A DNA stretch of 9,198 bases from Candidatus Gastranaerophilales bacterium (GTDB lineage Bacteria; Cyanobacteriota; Vampirovibrionia; Gastranaerophilales; Gastranaerophilaceae). The notes below the pieces were generated by a model that worked only from the letters and a program-made list of their open reading frames with translations, searched no databases and had not been told where the DNA came from. Shown in pieces: positions 6,236 to 9,198 of this stretch (positions are counted from its first letter, which is position 1; every line of letters starts with the position of its first letter). Location: positions 1 to 9,198 of the forward strand of contig CAAFVD010000019.1 in assembly GCA_900766355.1 (NCBI GenBank). The letters are read 5' to 3'. The translations under genes and the position numbers were made by a program.

Positions 6236-6583
6236 TTAATAAATTAAAAGTAATTCTAATAAAAACGAATCTGGTTCAATTTTATTACTATCTAGATCTG
6301 TAAACCATATATCAAAATCTTGTTTTAAAGATGTATATTCATATTTTTTAACATAGTTATTATTTTGGTTAGCGAATATACAAAAATAATCATCATAATG
6401 ATCTCTTTCAATAAATGAAGCATGAACTTTTACATCACCTACAAGATATTTATTATAAATTAATTTACATGATATAACTTTAATTATTTTCGGATTTTTT
6501 GATTGAATAAACTCACATGGGAATTTGTTATGTTTTTCCGATGAATAAAAATATGTTTTAGTAACCCTCGGTATGATAAACAA
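6236..6583 (-). CDS. Small virion-region protein with no ATG start (112-115 residues; possible start-codon loss)
   Basis: The frame is open from a TTG at 6583 to a TAAAAAATTTTT stop context. It contains no ATG at all, either inside or between the upstream in-frame stop (6608-6610) and the frame. An exact initiator (6583-6588) lies upstream, and an ATA codon sits at 6574-6572, exactly 12 nt from its +1 A. That is where an ATG would be expected, so ATG-to-ATA mutation is a simple explanation. The protein looks intact otherwise: beta-rich, ending DFDIWFTDLDSNKI and then SFLLELLLIY. This terminal pattern (WF-T-D-x-D-x-N, then a hydrophobic strand) reminds me of small jelly-roll-like virion proteins, but I cannot name a family. 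It lies between capsid and fibre genes. Alternatives are non-AUG initiation or a sequencing error. Confidence 0.55.
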   Translation of the reverse strand: MFIIPRVTKTYFYSSEKHNKFPCEFIQSKNPKIIKVISCKLIYNKYLVGDVKVHASFIERDHYDDYFCIFANQNNNYVKKYEYTSLKQDFDIWFTDLDSNKIEPDSFLLELLLIY

Positions 6584-6588
6584 AATGA
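6583..6588 (-). promoter_or_regulatory. Initiator (Inr) of the ATG-less gene
   Basis: TCATTT on the minus strand has +1 A at 6586. It is an exact consensus match at the expected spacing from the ATA codon at 6574, not from any ATG. Confidence 0.5.
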
Positions 6589-6607
6589 TAATTGAAATTA
6601 ATTTTAT

Positions 6608-8227
6608 TTAAACTTGAGAACCTTCTGGAGAACCAGTAGGATGATAAACCAAACCATCGTTGATATCCACTGTGAAATAAGTATCTCTGCAGACAAACAA
6701 CTGAGGAGGAGGAGGATGATTTTCACCAGTTTCATCGAAATTATAATAGGTATCATTAACATCTGGATAAATTGGTTGACCTCTAATTTGGATTGGAATG
6801 TTTTGACCATTAGAATCTAAACCATCGAATAAATAACCACCTCTTGATCTTTCTGTTTGAATATTTAACATAAATGAAGAAGCGTCTGATAAAGTATTCT
6901 TATATTTTCCGCCATCTGCCTTATTTCTATCCATTGTTAAAGAATCTTCAAATTCTTTAGTACATTGAATACCGCCATCTAATTCTGATGCGACTAATTG
7001 ATATTGTAAAAATCTAGCACCTAATGTTGAAACAGGTTCATCTGGATAATTTTGACCATTAATTGTTAATTGAACATTATGATAAATTGGATTATCGAAA
7101 CAAGTATAATCATTTGCATGTTTTGGAAATACTACAGTTATAGATGTTGTGTTGAACAATGGCATATTAATTGTTGATTGAATACCAGATCTTGTAGCTG
7201 CTAATGGGAAAGCATTATAATCTAATTGTTGTGATGGAATTGGTAATGGACGAGATAACATTTGAGCAATAGATTGTAATGAATGTTCTTTAACACAAAA
7301 ACCAAACATATTAGATTTACATGATGTAACAGTTAAACCTAAACAAGATAATGTAATTGATTCTGTTGTTGGTGTAATAGATTTATCACTACCAACGTTT
7401 AATGCAGCAATTTTACTTTCATTACCAATTTGAGTAAATCCATGCTTGAATACTGGTGCTGATTTAAATGTTGAATCAATTATAGTATCTTCCATATATT
7501 CTTTAACTTCTTTAATTGTTCTTGGATCAACTTGACAATAAACTAAACCAACTGGTTTAACATAGAATCTAATTTCAATATCACCAACAACTCTATTTGG
7601 ATATAAGTCAAATGCTTGAAATGCTAATATATCTTCAAATGGTAAGTTCATTTCAAATTCAACATCATGTTTTTGTCCATCTCTAAAGTCAGATAAATCA
7701 ATATATGTACCACAAACACTTTGAGAATAATCTGATACATTTTCATATAATGAATGTGTATATTTTCTTGTTTTCTTTTCACTATATGGTTTAATTGTTG
7801 AATAACAATAACCTTCACGACAACATTCATTTTGTTGATAACCTGTTGAAACATTATTAGAATAAATTTGTAATTGATCTAATAATTGATTTGAAGATTT
7901 AAATCCAACAAATAATTTACCTAAATGATTAGTATCATTAACATGTGTTGCTTGAATATCTTTAGATAATTGAAGTGTTAATTTGATCTTAAAGTTAATA
8001 AAGCCTTCTGTAATTTGTGAAATCATATGATCATTATGAGTAATTCTTAATCTTGTTTCTTGTGATTGGTTGAAAGGAGCATTTTGATCATGACAATCTT
8101 CTGTTCTAATTATGAAAGATCTTGTTCCATCATTTTTTGAAATCAAGTCTCTTAATTTTTCATAATACTCGACCACACAACCTTGATCAGTTGTTTCATT
8201 CTTGTATTGCGCATTGTTGTACAACAT
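6608..8227 (-). CDS. Major capsid protein, double jelly-roll type (Polinton-like)
   Basis: The 539-residue protein is predicted to form the icosahedral shell. Its length suits Polinton-like double jelly-roll capsid proteins. The sequence reads as a series of beta strands without membrane spans or repeats. Features recalling these capsid proteins are strands such as FINFKIKLTLQL (76-87), GDIEIRFYVKPVG (215-227), SITVVFPKH (362-370), and the segment VQLTINGQNYPDEPVSTLG (385-403), followed by RFLQYQLVASELDGG. A cysteine-rich loop (NECCREGYCY, 133-142) lies in the first half and PPPP (505-508) near the end. It is the largest gene here after the fibre. Context supports the call: ATPase and integrase on one side, fibre beside it. 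The start is fixed by an exact initiator 10 nt before the ATG. The stop TAAATAAAA fits a poly(A) signal. Confidence 0.8.
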   Translation of the reverse strand: MLYNNAQYKNETTDQGCVVEYYEKLRDLISKNDGTRSFIIRTEDCHDQNAPFNQSQETRLRITHNDHMISQITEGFINFKIKLTLQLSKDIQATHVNDTNHLGKLFVGFKSSNQLLDQLQIYSNNVSTGYQQNECCREGYCYSTIKPYSEKKTRKYTHSLYENVSDYSQSVCGTYIDLSDFRDGQKHDVEFEMNLPFEDILAFQAFDLYPNRVVGDIEIRFYVKPVGLVYCQVDPRTIKEVKEYMEDTIIDSTFKSAPVFKHGFTQIGNESKIAALNVGSDKSITPTTESITLSCLGLTVTSCKSNMFGFCVKEHSLQSIAQMLSRPLPIPSQQLDYNAFPLAATRSGIQSTINMPLFNTTSITVVFPKHANDYTCFDNPIYHNVQLTINGQNYPDEPVSTLGARFLQYQLVASELDGGIQCTKEFEDSLTMDRNKADGGKYKNTLSDASSFMLNIQTERSRGGYLFDGLDSNGQNIPIQIRGQPIYPDVNDTYYNFDETGENHPPPPQLFVCRDTYFTVDINDGLVYHPTGSPEGSQV

Positions 8228-8233
8228 TTATAA

Positions 8234-8239
8234 AAATGA
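8234..8239 (-). promoter_or_regulatory. Initiator (Inr) of the capsid gene
   Basis: TCATTT on the minus strand has +1 A at 8237, giving a 10-nt leader before the ATG at 8227. It shares a 34-bp divergent interval with the initiator of the 68-residue gene. Confidence 0.65.
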
Positions 8240-8248
8240 AAAATATTT

Positions 8249-8254
8249 TCATAT
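8249..8254 (+). promoter_or_regulatory. Initiator (Inr) of the 68-residue gene
   Basis: TCATAT matches TCA(+1)Y(T/A) with +1 A at 8251 and an 11-nt leader. It selects the ATG at 8262 over the open frame that extends left to a TTG at 8202 inside the capsid gene. Confidence 0.6.
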
Positions 8255-8261
8255 TTTTTCA

Positions 8262-8468
8262 ATGACTTTCGGCTCTTGGAATAAAATAAAGAAAGGGTTG
8301 TTAAAAGCAAAACCTAAAAAATCTCTTAGTGACGACCCTATCGAAACTTGTGAGTATGATCCTGCTGGTTATAATAGTTATTATCCGCCGGATGATGATA
8401 CAGATTTTGATGGTGATGATGATTATAGTTATCAAACAGCAGGAATGATTAAACCTTTATTTAAATAA
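8262..8468 (+). CDS. Small charge-segregated virion-type protein, 68 residues
   Basis: The protein begins FGSWNKIKKGLLKAKPKK (residues 3-20), a strongly basic, amphipathic-looking stretch. It then becomes acidic and tyrosine-rich (PPDDDTDFDGDDDYSY, 42-57) and ends in GMIKPLFK. The start shares the pattern xxWxxNKIKKG with the next gene, which suggests a duplicated N-terminal module. No database family is recognised. By position beside the capsid gene and by charge layout it could be a core or minor capsid protein, whose basic end contacts DNA or membrane and whose acidic part contacts another protein; this is inference. It is divergent from the capsid gene. The stop context is TAAAC. Confidence 0.6.
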   Translation: MTFGSWNKIKKGLLKAKPKKSLSDDPIETCEYDPAGYNSYYPPDDDTDFDGDDDYSYQTAGMIKPLFK

Positions 8469-8481
8469 ACATTAATTAAAT

Positions 8482-8487
8482 TCATTT
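8482..8487 (+). promoter_or_regulatory. Initiator (Inr) of the 75-residue gene
   Basis: TCATTT has +1 A at 8484, giving a 10-nt leader before the ATG at 8494. It lies in the 25-bp gap after the 68-residue gene, so the second gene has its own start site rather than relying on the first transcript. Confidence 0.65.
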
Positions 8488-8493
8488 TATATT

Positions 8494-8721
8494 ATGGCTT
8501 GGGGTATATTTAACAAGATAAAGAAAGGCTTCAAAAAAGTATTTAAATTCATTAAAAATAAAGTAATAAAACCTTTATTAAAACATGCGCCTGAGATAAT
8601 GGCTCAGTATGGGCCTATGTTAGCGTCAATGCCTGGGAAAGCAGGGTTAATTGGAAAAGCAATAACCGGTGCTGCACCTCTAGTAGAATCATGGACTGAG
8701 AAATATAGAAGAACTAAATAA
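8494..8721 (+). CDS. Basic amphipathic protein, pVI/pX-like candidate, 75 residues
   Basis: The N-terminal 32 residues are highly basic and amphipathic (WGIFNKIKKGFKKVFKFIKN). After KPLLKHAPE comes a hydrophobic, Gly/Ala/Met-rich stretch (about 36-64: MAQYGPMLASMPGKAGLIGK, then ITGAAPLVESW), and a basic tail ends the protein. This resembles in style the membrane-lytic minor proteins of adenovirus (pVI) and the small basic or hydrophobic proteins described in adintoviruses and other polinton relatives. The similarity is in composition and pattern, not demonstrated homology. A role in membrane penetration or genome condensation during entry is plausible. It follows the 68-residue gene, which has a related N-terminus, and converges with the next gene, with only 4 bp between stops. 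Confidence 0.65.
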   Translation: MAWGIFNKIKKGFKKVFKFIKNKVIKPLLKHAPEIMAQYGPMLASMPGKAGLIGKAITGAAPLVESWTEKYRRTK

Positions 8722-8725
8722 ACAA

Positions 8726-9198
8726 TTAATAATTATTTTTTATTATATCAATTATGTTCGTAAGTAGATAGCTGAATGCAGCTACTGGAGATATCGCTCT
8801 ATTTCCTTTAAATATTTTCCCATTTTCGTCAATTGATATGTCCTTTGGATATAGCGGAACTATATCTTTATCTTTATAATATATATCAAATTTTTTATGA
8901 TTAGGAAAACCTAACAAATCAAATTTCCCCAAAAATATCATTCTAAGCATTGTGCTGTATAATTTTTCTAGACTAATTAGGTTACCGCTGTCGTAAATTT
9001 CGCCATTAACACCAAAGTGAATATATGAAGGATAGAAAGATCGGAGATTAGAATCTAAATATTTTGTACTAAAATCTTTAAAAGAAGGAACTTTAAGCTT
9101 TCTTAAACCTGCATAAATTTTATCTAATAAAGTAGGTTCTTTCTGAACTACATCTTTAATAAGAACAATTTTTCCTTCATCGTTTAAAGTGAAATTTG
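8726..9198 (-). CDS. Partial hypothetical protein (C-terminal 156 residues) with internal 61-residue repeat
   Basis: The frame is open from the right edge to the TAA at 8726, so the gene starts outside the window. An internal Met at 8950 is not a convincing start because the frame and the repeat continue upstream of it. I do not recognise the family. Counting from the first complete codon (9196), two segments align without gaps at an offset of 61: residues 55-87 (YPSYIHFGVNGEIYD...IS) and 116-148 (YPKDISIDENGKIFK...IS), with 11 of 33 identical by eye. A third, partial copy (LNDEGKI) is at residues 4-10. Each unit has a beta-hairpin-like [NE]G[KE]I turn followed by a helix. It converges with the 75-residue gene. 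Confidence 0.7.
   Translation of the reverse strand, partial: NFTLNDEGKIVLIKDVVQKEPTLLDKIYAGLRKLKVPSFKDFSTKYLDSNLRSFYPSYIHFGVNGEIYDSGNLISLEKLYSTMLRMIFLGKFDLLGFPNHKKFDIYYKDKDIVPLYPKDISIDENGKIFKGNRAISPVAAFSYLLTNIIDIIKNNY
8753..8851 (-). repeat. Internal protein repeat, copy B
   Basis: This covers residues 116-148 of the partial protein, starting YPKDISIDENGKI and ending around LLTNI. The shared positions are YP, I, NG, I, IS, S, L and I. Confidence 0.55.
8936..9034 (-). repeat. Internal protein repeat, copy A
   Basis: This covers residues 55-87 of the partial protein, starting YPSYIHFGVNGEI and ending around LRMI. It aligns gaplessly with copy B 61 residues later. Confidence 0.55.

Noticed and set aside
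6604..6820. Short frames on both strands inside the 3' end of the capsid gene
   Set aside because: They lie entirely within the capsid reading frame and have no features of their own.
7648..7854. 68-residue minus-strand frame inside the capsid gene
   Set aside because: It is an alternative frame of the capsid gene with biased composition and no promoter.
8494..8721. Adenain-type protease cleavage site in the pVI-like protein (MPGKAG, LIGKAI)
   Set aside because: Neither fits the (M/I/L)xGG-x or (M/I/L)xGx-G consensus exactly, and no protease gene is visible in the window.
1..9198. tRNA, rRNA or CRISPR arrays
   Set aside because: No cloverleaf-like, ribosomal or regularly spaced direct repeats were noticed; the only regular repeats are at protein level in the fibre and in the partial gene.

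Overview
The window looks like part of a Maverick/Polinton-type virus-like transposon (a 'polintovirus') carried in a parabasalid genome, most likely Trichomonas or a close relative. Three hallmark proteins support this. They are a P-loop packaging-type ATPase (1508-2356, +), a retrovirus-like integrase with rve-core motifs (2809-3966, -), and a 539-residue protein that fits a double jelly-roll major capsid protein (6608-8227, -). The host assignment rests on gene signals read directly from the sequence. Eight genes carry an exact TCA(+1)Y(T/A) initiator whose A lies 10-14 nt before the start codon, and three more carry a one-base variant at the same spacing. That is the known Trichomonas vaginalis core promoter layout. 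Most stop codons are also embedded in TAAA or TAATAAA, the trichomonad polyadenylation-type signal. No introns are seen, intergenic gaps are tiny and A+T content is very high. No polymerase B or adenain-like protease is visible, so the element is incomplete here and continues beyond at least the right edge.

Layout. (1) Positions 32-1505 hold four small genes of unknown function on alternating strands (+,-,+,-). (2) The ATPase starts 2 bp from the start codon of the last of these. It is followed by a G+C-rich 130-residue gene (2403-2795) that stands out from everything around it. (3) A long leftward block runs from 8227 to 2809. Its order of transcription is capsid protein, a 112-115 residue protein lacking an ATG, a 615-residue phage-style fibre with eight HxH motifs, two overlapping miniature genes (54 and 57 residues, the second a single-span membrane protein), and the integrase. 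(4) Diverging rightward from the capsid gene are two small basic proteins that begin with the same NKIKKG motif; the second resembles adenovirus pVI-like membrane-active peptides. (5) A leftward gene enters from the right edge and ends at 8726. It contains an internal 61-residue repeat and is not recognised.

Working model (inference). The capsid protein and ATPase build and fill an icosahedral particle. The basic/amphipathic minor proteins help genome condensation or membrane breach. The HxH fibre decorates the particle and binds a host surface. The integrase inserts the genome into the host chromosome. The presence of capsid, packaging, fibre and possible membrane-active genes together suggests an element that makes, or once made, transmissible virions. 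The missing ATG in the gene at 6236-6583 hints that this copy may be starting to decay.
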